DNA from: Chlamydoabsidia padenii
Lineage: Eukaryota; Mucoromycota; Mucoromycetes; Mucorales; Cunninghamellaceae
DNA: 64,000 bases
Direction: 5' to 3'
NCBI GenBank assembly: GCA_025330725.1
Contig: JAIWND010000009.1
Location: 930,001-994,000 of the forward strand
A program made the position numbers and the translations under genes. Shown here in pieces: positions 38,774-49,387 of the stretch. How positions within the stretch are numbered: position 1 is the first letter of the stretch; each line of letters starts with the position of its first letter. The notes under the pieces are model-generated. The model searched no databases. It worked only from the letters and a program-made list of their open reading frames with translations, and was not told the origin of the DNA.

Positions 38774-39417
38774 TGAATCTCTTCCTGTTGACTTTCTGGG
38801 GAAAAAAAAAAAGGGTGATCACGGTGAATTGGGTCAAGATTCATGCATTGGTATTAGAATAGGTTTAGTAGAATAGCTATTTAAAACAGAACAATATAAT
38901 AAACAACAATATTTTACATAACGCATGTTGTAGGTACATGACCTGCCTACTTACATATACCGGAGTTTCACAATTATTGGTCAAGTTTGACACTGTCGGG
39001 ATTTTTATTTTTTTATTTTTTAAAAGTTGACATGCTAATTGTAATCAGATCTCCAAAAAAACACGCCCTTTAAGTAACAAGGTGGGTGGTCCGGGCATGC
39101 GTCGTCATACCTCCGTTGAGTGAACAACGTAGATTGATCGTATCAAAGACCCTGAAGAATCATCATCTATTTTCTTCACAAAGGAAGGATCAAAGATTTC
39201 CTCTTCGGTCCAACATCTTCTGAGTACAAAAGAGGATCCAATGGCTAATAAGAGTTGTGGGAAATTATCATCATCCTCTTCCTTCTTCCCTTTACTACTT
39301 TAGCTTTGCACAGTCCACGCCATCATAGAATACTTATTTCGAGGGTAAGGGGGGTTTTTTTATTCTTTTTATTCATGCTGTGTAAACACAAAAAAACAAG
39401 GGGGTAGAAAAATATGT
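38774..39417. other. Intergenic region
   Basis: I see no gene. AT-rich with short A and T runs. The 3' end of the glucanosyltransferase gene begins at 39418. Confidence 0.5.
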
Positions 39418-39428
39418 TCAAATCCCGA
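39417..39428. promoter_or_regulatory. CAAATCCCG motif overlapping a stop codon
   Basis: TTCAAATCCCGA covers the last codons and stop of the glucanosyltransferase gene. Here the motif is at a 3' end, so it may be coincidental or act on something else. Confidence 0.3.
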
Positions 39429-40995
39429 CAATAAAGAGTGTCAAGATAAAAAATAAAGAAAAGGTAGGCCTAATTATATTTGACCTATTGCTAAAGGGAT
39501 CATATGACAATCCTGAAGTGTCAGGTTTTATGGAGCTACAAACTGTGATATTATTACGCAGAGGACTGACAGGAAGAGCATAACCATTGAAATCACACAG
39601 ATCCGTATTGTTTTGCACATAAAGATGATATAGCCGGCTGAGTTTATCCATTGGACTACAAAAAGAAAAAATTCCAAAATTTTCAATTCCCTCCTTTTCT
39701 TCCCCGTCTCCTCTTATTTCACTACAATTAATCAATCCACACATGGCGTCTATTTGTGAACCGACGGTCACATTATTTGCCGACAATACAACAGCATCCG
39801 ACGATATACAACTCAGATTCTCCTTCATACATTGACAAGCACCTTCGGATGGCGTTGGGGGCAAAACGGTGGATGCTCTCCAGTTAACAGTATAAGGTGG
39901 ACAGGTCGTTTTGATGTGTTGGCTGATATAGTCGTCCATTTTAACACCTACTGGTTCAACCATCGTCAGGTATTTTTGCAGGTTGTCATAGTCCTTCATG
40001 GGCTGTACTTGACCATCAACAATCTTGACCAAGCCATAGTCATTCTCCTCTTGGGTCCATTCATACGCCACGCCACCGGACCATACAGGTGTCATTTGGG
40101 GACCATAAATGGCATCGACTTCATCAAACGGACGTGGACGCACCAAATTACATCCATACTCTGACAAGAACACCGGCTTCCCATAGGCTTCAAATTCTCG
40201 GGTACGGTCAGCATACCCCGATCCTTCAAAACTCGACTCACCACACCATTCGTACAGATTGACACCAAAGAAATCAGCCTGATTATCATCATCATCACCA
40301 CAAACGAAGAAATCCTTGATACTGTCTCGAATAAAGATGTCATCATTACTGGCGTACCCTACCGGAATGGCTCGGGTTTTATTCAGACGCATCAACATCT
40401 TCATATCACGGATAACGGCTTTGACATAGGCAGCGGCTTGGGTGTTGGTGTTATCATTGGTGACCTCGTTTCCAGCAATAAAGGCAAGTACATGTGGATA
40501 ATTGATGAAGCTTGATACGATGGATCGGTAGACATTGTACAGCGGGACGTCGTAGGTGGGGTGATCTCGGTGGATGGACGAGGCGCGCGTGGATATATCG
40601 AGGATCAGGTACAGTCCGTACTCGGCTAACATGCTCATGCAGGTGTCATGGTTTTGGTGGGGGTCGATTTCGTATACGCGGATGGCATTGGCTCCTAGCT
40701 CTTTGATCAGTGGGATGTCTCGGGCACATGCTTCAGGATTGGCAAGTGGATCTTGGATTGTTTGGCTGCCTTCTCTTGGTTGGTAGGCGACTCTATTTAG
40801 AATAGATTAGATTAGATTATATAGTAAGTTGGTATTGGGGGGGGGGTTTAAATACCCTTTAATAAAGAATTGGTCTTTGGTGACGGAATCAAAAAACTTT
40901 TGTCCCTTGATGATGATTGGGTTTAGTGCGGTGATGGTTGATGCATTGATCCAAAGGATACAGACTAATCCAAGGTATCCAGAACTAGGGCGCAT
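39418..40995 (-). CDS. GAS1: GH72 beta-1,3-glucanosyltransferase (Gas/Gel family) with X8/CBM43-like domain
   Basis: Two exons (intron 40793-40855) give 504 residues. It cuts and rejoins beta-1,3-glucan in the cell wall. An N-terminal signal peptide is seen (YLGLVCILWINASTITALN). The GH72 domain follows at about 24-320, with the acid/base Glu in FIAGNEV (E156) and the nucleophile Glu in VFLSEYGCN (E258). A Cys-rich X8/CBM43-like region (about 365-455: CQCMKENLSC, MCGLINCSE, FSFCSP) precedes a C-terminal hydrophobic tail (PTFSLFFILTLFIVGI) after SNRSN, fitting GPI anchoring. Potential N-glycosylation sites (NNVT, NNIT) are present. The start is the ATG with its complement at 40993-40995. The motif CGGGATTTG is 276 bp upstream. 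Confidence 0.95.
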
Positions 40996-42075
40996 ACTAT
41001 TTTGTTATGTATAAAAGTAAAGTTGGGATTGATTGTTTAGTACTTGTCTTTATCAGTACAAGTGCGCTTGAGGGGCTTTAAATGAAAGAGAGAGAAGAAG
41101 GTAAAAAGTTAATATGACTCTCAAGATCTTTTTTTTTCTCATTAAAACATACCACGATCTACATAAATATCATATACTATCCTCTCTTTATCTATAGTAC
41201 CTATATAAACGAACACATTCCTATTTATGCAAAGAAAAGGGGAGAGGGGTAAAAGTTTTTTCTCGATGGGCGGGATTTGAAAATATCGGAATGTGAAATG
41301 CATGAATCGGATTCAAGTATGGATATCCCAATTTCATGCGTTTTTATCACTTGACACCAAAAAGGGAACCTTCCCTCCCGATCGAGGGCTCCAGGCATAT
41401 GCGATTTTGATTCATACAAGAAGAAGAAACAAATCTATTAATGGACATATGCCACTTGGTTTTCTAAAATACAATGTATGGATGGGTCAAGGCATAAACA
41501 AACAACACTTGTTGAAATATGATTTTTTTTAAATGCAACGATCGTATTATAGAAAGGTATCACACATAGACAAGAATAAGGTTATATGAGATTATGACGC
41601 TGAGTCTCTTCTTTAGGAAAAAAAAATAGTGAGTCGGAGGAAAGGACTGATCACAGGGTGTGTGTGTATTACTCGCGTCATATAAAAGTATCTTTAAAGA
41701 TCCTGGTCTTGTTCTAGATTTCATTACGACCGCCACCGGTAAAAATGGCTTGACCCGTCTTTCTTATCTTTTGGATCAGGTTCTAAAAGAGGAGGGTCGT
41801 TTAGTGCTACCTTTATGAATGAATTCGATTTCCAAATGATTATCACAGAATGACCCGACCTGATTGCATGAAATTCAGGCACAGAGAAAATAGTTTCAAA
41901 CCCCGTCGAGACATTTTTTCAAAAAAAGTGATCTACAAGGCTATAAAAGCAAATGATTCTTCTCACACATTCATTTTATTCTTCTTCTTTCTATTTTCAT
42001 TGTCTATTGTTTCTTTTTTTTTTTTTTTTTTTTTTTTTGACTTGCTACCAATCATATTACTTTTTTTTTCCAGGA
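40996..42075. promoter_or_regulatory. Divergent intergenic region, GAS-type gene/gamma-glutamyl kinase
   Basis: No gene supported. Holds GGGCGGGATTTGAAAAT at 41268-41284 and a relaxed TTTCAAACCCCG at about 41896-41907. A T tract (about 42013-42038) and TTTCCAG just before the kinase start suggest a 5' UTR intron or an upstream non-coding exon for that gene. Confidence 0.45.
41268..41284. promoter_or_regulatory. CGGGATTTG motif upstream of GAS-type gene
   Basis: GGGCGGGATTTGAAAAT, about 275 bp from the glucanosyltransferase start. Confidence 0.4.
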
Positions 42076-43532
42076 ATGGTTTACAAAAACATGCAGAATC
42101 ATCACCGCCCCACCAAAAGCTCACTGACCATTGTCATCAAGGTGGGTACATCGTCCATCTGTGATGAAAAAACACATTACCCCTTACTTGGAAATCTGTC
42201 TCGCATTGTGGAAACGATTGTCTTGTTAAAAGAGCTGAACCATCGAGTGGTATTGGTGACCAGTGCGGCGGTAGGAACGGGATTGCGGCGTTTGAATTTG
42301 AAAGAAAAGCCCAAGCGTCAATCGCTCGTTCAGGTACCAAACTTTATTTTTCCCTTTTACGCAACCGTCCGTTCTTAACTTTTTTTTATTTTTTTTTATT
42401 TTAACTAGGCTATTGCTGCTGTTGGTCAAGGTCGCCTAATGAGTATGTACGATGATTTGTTTGGCCGGTTTAATCAAACTGTGGCCCAACTTCTTTTGAC
42501 CAAGAACGATCTGGCGCATAGAACCCAATATCTCAATGCTGTGAATTGTATCGAAGAGTTACTGGATATGGGAGTGGTACCTATTGTGAATGAAAACGAT
42601 ACAATTTCATATTCAGTAAGGGGAAAAAAAGGGGGGGGGGAGGGGAAGGTAGCTGACCTTGATTTGGATTATAGGAAATCAAATTTGGTGATAATGATAC
42701 TTTATCCGCGATTACTGCCGGGATGGTCAAAGCTGATTATTTGTTTCTCTTGACAGACGTGGATTGCCTCTACACGGATAATCCTCGTACGAACCCTGCA
42801 GCCCAACCCATCCTGGTATGTGATGATATGGAGCAACTAAAAAAAACCATCAAGGTTAGCTCACCTGGATCATCCTTGGGCACAGGAGGTATGGTGACCA
42901 AGTTGGTAGCCGCTGATCTGGCCACGGCGGCGGGAGTGATTACTGTGATCACCCGGGGTGCTACCCCTGAATCGATCTTGCCCATTATTCAATCCCCGAA
43001 TATTCAAACAGCGCCGCTCCATACTCGGTTTCTCGCTAAACCCCAACCTCTCGTAGATCGAATGTGGTGGATCTTGCATGGATTACATACCGCTGGTACT
43101 TTGGTGGTGGATGAGATACTGGCTAAATCTATGCTGGATGAAGGCATGATTCTCTCTTCTTTAGATGATGATGATGAGGCGGAGGAAAGTGATAGCGCGT
43201 CTTCTCTTTTTTCTTCTGCTTCTTCCACGTATGACAAAAGAGATAATCACACTTTATCAACTCGAGGTGTCTCTTATGCTTCAGTGTACGCACATTCTAT
43301 TCGTCAAGTGGAAGGGCATTTTGTGGAACATCAGGCTGTGAGGGTGGTGGTGCAACGTCAATTCCCTGATGGCATCATCAATCATGTTACTATCGCTAAA
43401 GGTTTGGTCAATTTTTCTAGTGCCGAGATCTTAAGAATCATGCACGCACAGCAACACAATAAGATCGATGAGCTCGGTTACCCCAATCATCTTTGTATCA
43501 TCGATAAGAATAACATGGCAGTGTCTGTTTAG
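42076..43532 (+). CDS. PRO1: Glutamate 5-kinase (gamma-glutamyl kinase) with PUA domain
   Basis: Three exons give 440 residues. It phosphorylates glutamate in the first step of proline synthesis. The amino-acid-kinase domain (about 15-290) shows [37 protein letters not shown] and [14 protein letters not shown] domain is at the C terminus (about 365-440, [10 protein letters not shown]). Between them, about residues 314-350, is a Ser/Asp/Glu-rich insert ([17 protein letters not shown]) not expected in bacterial or yeast enzymes of similar layout. The start ATG immediately follows a likely splice acceptor (TTTCCAGGA), so an upstream UTR exon is likely. Confidence 0.95.
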
Positions 43533-44808
43533 ACCCCCCTTTCCCCCCATACTACTACACAGCTATCTTGATTCCACTATACATCCAGTTATACATTTTA
43601 ATAAAAGAAAACAATGGCATGTTTCATCCACCAAACAATCAAAGTCGGATGTTTAATTTGATCACAGCAATGCATGAATTTCCAAAAGTCAAACCCCGCT
43701 TTTTTTTTTGGAGGGGGGGGTATGATACTCAAAGTGTATACCAGTGTGTTTTATTGAAGATTTAGTAAAAGTGACAGTTATTAATACTACAAATAAACTA
43801 ATTCTACCAAGATACCAAATATCTATACTAAAAAAGGCCCCGTTATACCCTGCACCAGGAGTACCTCATGACCATATTCCAAACCACCTTGGTTGTGTAG
43901 TTTCCAAAAGTAGCTTGATAATAATGTTATAAAAGACGCATGTGGTTTTAAAAAGTGATGATAATAATCAAGTAATGTGTTTTTTCTGGAGAATTCTGTA
44001 TCATTGGAGTTGTTATATTGACTGTTGTAAGCAAATGATGATTTTCATTGTCGTGTTATCACAAGCATTATTGTAATGGTGTCACAGGAAGCCCCATGAT
44101 GATAGTTGAAGGTGATACCACATGTACCGTTTGTTGCATCATAAATACAAAAGAATCCTCCCCCAATTATGATGCCAAGGCAAACAAAGAGAGAAAAAGA
44201 GCCGTTCCACCATCAAGTCAAAAGAGTCGCGCCCCCTCCCGCAGTGAAGCATCCGCCACTTGGTCCAGGAAACACCATTTAAGAGACATACCCATGTAAA
44301 CAATAATACATCATTTCTGGTTGGGTAAAGTGGTGGAATAAAGTTTTTCGTTGGTATCTGTCGCACAAATAAAACGAGACTGGTATGAGTCAATCAAGAC
44401 AAGGTCATTTTTATAAAACTACTACTTACAATCTATCGTCAGATGCAAAAATGAGAAGAAGCCAAAGAGAAGAAAGAGTCAAACAGTAAGTAGCTACATA
44501 CTATAAATAGGTTTATAATAGGTCATTAGTCATCTTGTAGGTAGCCTTTTCTTTTTCTTGTTACCTCTTATCATTTTGGAGATGTTGTTTAATAAAGGAG
44601 TATGATTAGCTTTTTACGAGATGGATTGTATAAATAAACAGTTTATTTTTATTGGAATAAAAGTTAATGGACAAAATGGATAAAGGGAGAGGGGATGCGT
44701 TGAAGAGAAATATTTACAAGGAAGAGAAGGGAATAAAAGCGGGGGGCGAAGCCAGCCAAGATTAATTTCGGCGGGATTTGAAATTCGATACCGACACAAT
44801 GCCAATGG
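43533..44808. other. Intergenic region with an unresolved minus-strand frame
   Basis: No firm gene. On the minus strand a frame from 44278 starts MVFPGPSGGC, meets TGA (44213-44215) after 21 residues, then stays open to 44045 with a hydrophobic stretch (SLFVCLGIIIGGGFF) and several Cys. TCAAACCCCGC-like sequence lies near 43689. The motif GCGGGATTTG is at 44771-44780. Confidence 0.4.
44770..44784. promoter_or_regulatory. CGGGATTTG motif
   Basis: GGCGGGATTTGAAAT, about 25-40 bp beyond the stop of the small minus-strand gene, so not in an obvious promoter position. Confidence 0.3.
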
Positions 44809-45150
44809 TCATGATAGTACTATCTGATATATATTAACATCTTGCTGTTGCGGAAGTGATACAGATGATGATGATGATATTGATGGTTTATCTTGAGGAG
44901 TAAAAGAGTAGTGTGTCACTGTGATTGCTGGTTCTTTCATTGCTGTATCTTCATGTAATTCGTCTTCTTGTTGATCCAACGCGCCTAAACAGTTATCGAG
45001 CCATTGTTCTTCTGCCCTATCCTCTTCTTGTATTGATGATTTTCGTAGCATATTGGCAATAAGGACATATTTACGTATGGGTAAATCAGTTCGAGTGTCA
45101 AAGTATTCCGCAAGCTTTGCTTGAGACATCATGTAAAGAAAGTCTGTCAT
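44809..45150 (-). CDS. Small unrecognised protein
   Basis: Single exon, 113 residues, from the ATG at 45148-45150 (MTDFLYMMSQAKLAEYF). The frame also extends 33 codons upstream, but that part is low-complexity S/F from a purine-rich leader. The first ~45 residues look folded (TRTDLPIRKYVLIANMLRKS). The rest is acidic, then Ser/Gln-rich. No family recognised. The coding character is moderate and there is no intron, so this could be a real small gene or a chance frame. Confidence 0.45.
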   Translation of the reverse strand: MTDFLYMMSQAKLAEYFDTRTDLPIRKYVLIANMLRKSSIQEEDRAEEQWLDNCLGALDQQEDELHEDTAMKEPAITVTHYSFTPQDKPSISSSSSVSLPQQQDVNIYQIVLS

Positions 45151-45783
45151 TGTATGTATATATTGTGAGTAGAAAAGGAGAAGAAAGAAAGAGAAAGAAG
45201 AAGAAGAAGAAGAAAAAAAGACCCCTTCCTTTATGATAAAAAGAGACAAGTGTCAATATTTGTACGGAGAGAGTGACTATGCAAAAAAGGCAATTATTTA
45301 TGAAGGGGATGAAAAAAGATTCAGGGAGATCGCTGCGGTGATAGAAAATTCATGCTGCGACAAACATGCTTTTGCAGTGCTATCATATCGTGTTTTTCTA
45401 AAGATGTTACCTCCGCAGTTCAACTCGATAAGGCAGGTTGAATGAGATGAGAGCCAATGTAAAGCCTTGGATGCAAACAAATAAAAATTTTGATTTCTCC
45501 ACCAATCCCATCCCAAACCATAAATGTTGCCACATTTTCAGACTCGGGTACTTGGTCTATCTTTGGTCGTTGCCTGATTTGATTGGCGCACGTAAAAAAT
45601 AGAATCAAGACGCATTGTCAGTCATTTTCACACACTTTCCACAAAGAAGAAAGAGTCATTATGTATCCACAACATTGATACCCTTCCCCCCCTTTATTAA
45701 TCCCCGACCCTCCCCCCCAAACTTGACATCCTAATCATACAAGACACAATGAATTAAAAAAACATATAACTTTATTAGGGAAT
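45151..45783. other. Intergenic region
   Basis: No gene seen. GAAGAA repeats at about 45185-45218, runs of C near 45688 and 45713, and AT-rich DNA at the DCP2 3' end. Confidence 0.5.
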
Positions 45784-47031
45784 TTAACAACGAATAGTAT
45801 TTTCATGCAGAATGTCCTGTCCTTTTTTTGCTATTCTAGTGGGTCCGTCTTGATTATTTGATCGTCGTTGTCCTTTTCTTCGTTGATTCAAAAACGACTT
45901 GAGTTTACTACAAGTTCCATGTAATAATAATAATAATAAAAAAAAAAAGAAGGTGAGATTTAATCATATCCTTATCATCCCTTTTTAGTACTACTTACTT
46001 GATGAAGGGTGCCACCATATAGAATCGTTTTGATCCTTGTTTAACATAGTTCAAATGTCCATTTTGTTGAGAATCCGTCACTTTAAAGGTTGGTAGATCA
46101 TCCAGAGCCATCCATGCAATTTGCTATTCATCCAAAATACAATCAAAAGGAGTGAGTCCATTTGATGATCATTCCTATCATTATCAGAGTATCCAAACTT
46201 ACACTGATTTCCTTTCTTGTCTGAGGTGTGAATTGGGTATCTTCAGGGACGCCAATGATGATATAGAGTCGAATACGTTGTTCCTTCATGGTGATTTCGA
46301 TAAATTCGTTCTTATGTAATAGTGGTGAGATGTCGTATCCAGTTTCTTCGAGTACCTATATATAAAGACAAGTAATCAGTACCAACCCAATAAAATCATG
46401 ATGATCCATCCTATACTTACTTCTCGTACCGCACAATTGTCATTTTCTTCGGCTTGATTGATTTTACCCTTTGGGAAGCCCCAGCCAGCTTTGGAGCTCC
46501 AGCCTTTAACCAGTAAGCATTTATCCATTGTGCTGTTCAAGATGATAGCACCACATACAGGTACCCGAAGTCGATAGGTCATAAAGTCGGTATAAGCCTT
46601 GTCATGTTCATGAGCCCACTGTGATAAGAGAGGACATTGCTTGAATAGTAATAAAAAAAAAAAAAAAAGAAAAGAAAAGAATAAGAGTTAAGGAGAATAC
46701 TACATAGCTTTGTTAATGGTTAGAAAAGAGGTATATATATATATAAAAGGATATTTTTTGATGAGAAGGTCTTGAGTTGGAAGGAAGGAAGATCAGGTCG
46801 TTGTTCGCGAATAAAGTCTTCATAAAACCAGTGAGCTTGTTCGACTTGGAAGCAGATACGTTCTACTTTGGCGAGTTCTACATCTGGGACGTTGATGATA
46901 AAACGACTAGAAGAAGGGTAAGGTGAGTAAAGACAAAACAAAGACAAAAGGTAGTTATACTTTACTTACGTTGCTAAATCATCGAGTATTTCTTCAAAAG
47001 ATAAAGTACATAGTACTGACATTGAGTCCAT
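45784..47031 (-). CDS. DCP2: mRNA-decapping enzyme subunit Dcp2
   Basis: Six exons give 280 residues. It removes the m7G cap from mRNA in 5'-3' decay. The N-terminal regulatory domain starts MDSMSVLCTLSFEEILDDL and includes RFIINVPDVEL and AHWFYEDFIREQ, then FSSKIF joined to KQCPLLSQW (Dcp2 box A). The Nudix domain (from VPVCGAIIL) carries the metal-binding Nudix box GWGFPKGK...REVLEETG with E147, E150 and E151. Box B region: NYVKQGSKRFYMVAPFI. The protein ends about 40 residues later (RRKGQRRSNN...), lacking the long disordered tail of many Dcp2 proteins. Continuity of box A requires removing an AT-AC intron (46648-46754). MRF1 is divergent, 189 bp away. Confidence 0.94.
46648..46754 (-). 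other. U12-type AT-AC intron in DCP2
   Basis: On the coding strand the intron begins ATATCCTTTT, a perfect U12-type 5' splice site, and ends TTAC. It contains TCCTTAAC (46687-46694), the U12 branch consensus, about 40 nt before the 3' end. No GT-AG pair keeps the frame. AT-AC removal gives FSSKIFKQCPLL, as expected for Dcp2 box A. Confidence 0.85.
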
Positions 47032-47141
47032 TGGTTAGTTATATTATCGTTGGAGTGGTAGAGTTAAAAGAGAAAGAAAGAGGATGCTCCGTCCTATTGC
47101 AGGAAACGAAATCATAAAAAAAGACTCTGTGACTTTTTGAA

Positions 47142-47153
47142 ATTCAAATCCCG
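47142..47153. promoter_or_regulatory. CAAATCCCG motif in DCP2/MRF1 divergent promoter
   Basis: ATTCAAATCCCG followed by C. About 68 bp upstream of the MRF1 start and 111 bp upstream of the DCP2 start. Confidence 0.5.
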
Positions 47154-47220
47154 CATGAATTCACAATTGCAGCTTTTACCCCCGTCCCTTTACTCTCTCC
47201 CTCTCTCTTCCTTTTCTATC

Positions 47221-48816
47221 ATGTTTTTCTCTATACAACTTTTAACTCGTCAAAGTATAAGGAAATACTCAACAAAAGGTAAACAAAGCAAAAAAGAAAA
47301 AAAAAAAAGACGATTCCAAAGTCAACTAGTATATTGTATATTAACGTTTATATCTTTTTTTTACATATGTCAAGCATCCTCCCTACTGCCTTCCACACGT
47401 ATCACACCGTCTCTCGAAAAGAAACTTGTACGGATATCTCAACAACATGATACACTCCTTGATCAACTCTCGAACAATCAGATAGACTCTTCCGATCTTG
47501 CTACTGCGTCCAAACGACTATCCGATCTTACTGCCACCAAATCACTATTTGACGATTGGCAGAAATGCACCAAAGACCTTGGCGACCTTCAGGACTTGTT
47601 GGCAGGTCCTGATCACCAAGACGAAGATATGTTGGAACTGGCCAAAGAAGAATACAACGATATTATTACCTCTATTCAAGGAATCGAAAGGGATTTGATT
47701 GCGGAATTGGCCCCCAAGGATGCTGCTGATGATGCCAGTGCTATATTGGAAATCCGATCAGGTGCGGGGGGTGATGAAGCCTCGCTATTCTCGACTGAAA
47801 TGGCTCGCATGTATGAACGGTTTGCTCAACTGAAACGATGGAAATGGGAAGTCTTGTCCAAATCAGAAGACGTAGGTGGAAGGGGGCTCAAGGTAAGAAA
47901 GAAAAAGAGCATTGATGTGACATATCCTTTACTAATCTCATCATCATCATCATCATTTTTTTTTAGGATATCACTGTCAATATATCTGGACGAAATGTAT
48001 TTGGTGTACTGAAATATGAATCTGGTGTACATCGGTAAGTAGGTAAAAGATGATGATCTTTATCAATTAATCATTCTTCTTTTTGTTTATAGTGTCCAAC
48101 GTGTACCAGCAACTGAATCTCAAGGTCGGATCCATACCTCTACCATTACTGTTGCCATGTTGCCACAACCAACAGAGGTAAAGCTATTAATACTAATTCC
48201 GAAACACCCTACTAACCACCTCTCTTTCTTTAACTGTATGCTCAATTAGGTCGATGTACAAATTAGAGACTCTGATTTGAAAATTGATCTCTACCGTGCT
48301 TCAGGGGCAGGTGGACAACATGTGAATACAACGGACAGTGCTGTTAGAATGACACATATACCAACTGGATTGGTCGTAGCCATGCAGGATGAACGATCAC
48401 AACACAAGGTAATCATTAAAAAAACACACACATTGCCTTGCCTAATATTTATATTATAATTGGGATATAGAATAAAGCAAAAGCTTTAAAAGTGCTCCGT
48501 GCCAAGATCTTTGAACAGGAACGCCTAAAAACACAATCTGCTCGAAGGGATTCTAGAAATCAGCAAATCGGTACAGGTGATCGGTCTGAAAAGATTAGAA
48601 CTTACAACTTCCCTCAGGTAAAGGTGTAATAGCATCACAGTGACAAAATCTTACTTGTCTTTTTATTGTTAGAATCGTGTGACGGATCATAGAATCAATT
48701 TAACCTTGTTTGAATTAGAACCCATCTTGTCTGGCGAAGGTCTCATGAACATCATTAATCCTTTACAAGAACACTACTTGACCCAATCTCTTTTGGAAGA
48801 CAGCGATGGTGCCTAG
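47221..48816 (+). CDS. MRF1: Mitochondrial peptide chain release factor 1
   Basis: Seven exons give 392 residues. It terminates mitochondrial translation at UAA/UAG. Residues 1-~20 ([19 protein letters not shown]) form a basic, acid-free mitochondrial presequence, continuous with [14 protein letters not shown] only after removing intron 47279-47374. The codon-recognition PxT motif is PAT (220-222) in [10 protein letters not shown]. The peptidyl-tRNA hydrolysis motif GGQ is at 264-266 ([15 protein letters not shown]). The C-terminal [12 protein letters not shown] is typical of RF1. Length and motifs match a functional class I release factor. Divergent with DCP2 across 189 bp. Confidence 0.96.
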
Positions 48817-49387
48817 AATACTTTACTATAGATTTACACTTTGATCATTTTATATAAATAAACTACTACGTTGTTACATTCCTCTGTCTTTTATGTATAG
48901 GTATTGAGGATTGCAATCAACAGTAATTTATCATCTTTTCCCTTTTTATTGTTGTTATTTTCATTGATTACTTTATGCAACCACTACATTGGTTCCCTAC
49001 GGACTTGATTCCGTAGATAATATCACATTTTGAATCCCAACATTCATGCAGTTTCAAATTCAAATTCCGCCATTCTCGAACAAAGAATCGTCAAGATCAT
49101 TTTGTTTAATTTGTTTTAAAGAAATCATATATATGACCAGTTCAATGACATCACTTTGTCATACATATTTTACAAGCTGGTCTTCCTATATATTCAAAAA
49201 CCCCATTGTCCCCCAAAGTAAATCAAAAGTCGGTAAAAAGTTTCTTTATTTGGTTTATTATAGTTGTGATAGATTGTACAAGCAAAGTGTGTGTGTGTGT
49301 GGGTTATAATATAAAAAGTGTATGTAGGTGGGGTGAGAGGTAATGGTAATAATAAGAATAGTAAAATATAAATAAAAGTATACTAAA
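48817..49387. other. Convergent intergenic region, MRF1/Sec2
   Basis: No gene. Contains TTTCAAATTCAAATTCCGCC near 49052-49072 (relaxed motif) and a short GT repeat (about 49287-49301). Confidence 0.5.

Noticed and set aside
46720..46947. Dcp2 exon reading through into LLYIYIPLF
   Set aside because: This is the AT-AC intron translated. It breaks box A and stops, while removing the intron restores the conserved Dcp2 sequence.
47923..47936. Possible second U12-type site (ATATCCTTTACTAAT) in an MRF1 intron
   Set aside because: It lies inside an intron that already has a standard GTAAGA donor and TTTTAG acceptor preserving the frame, so the ATATCCTTT is coincidental.
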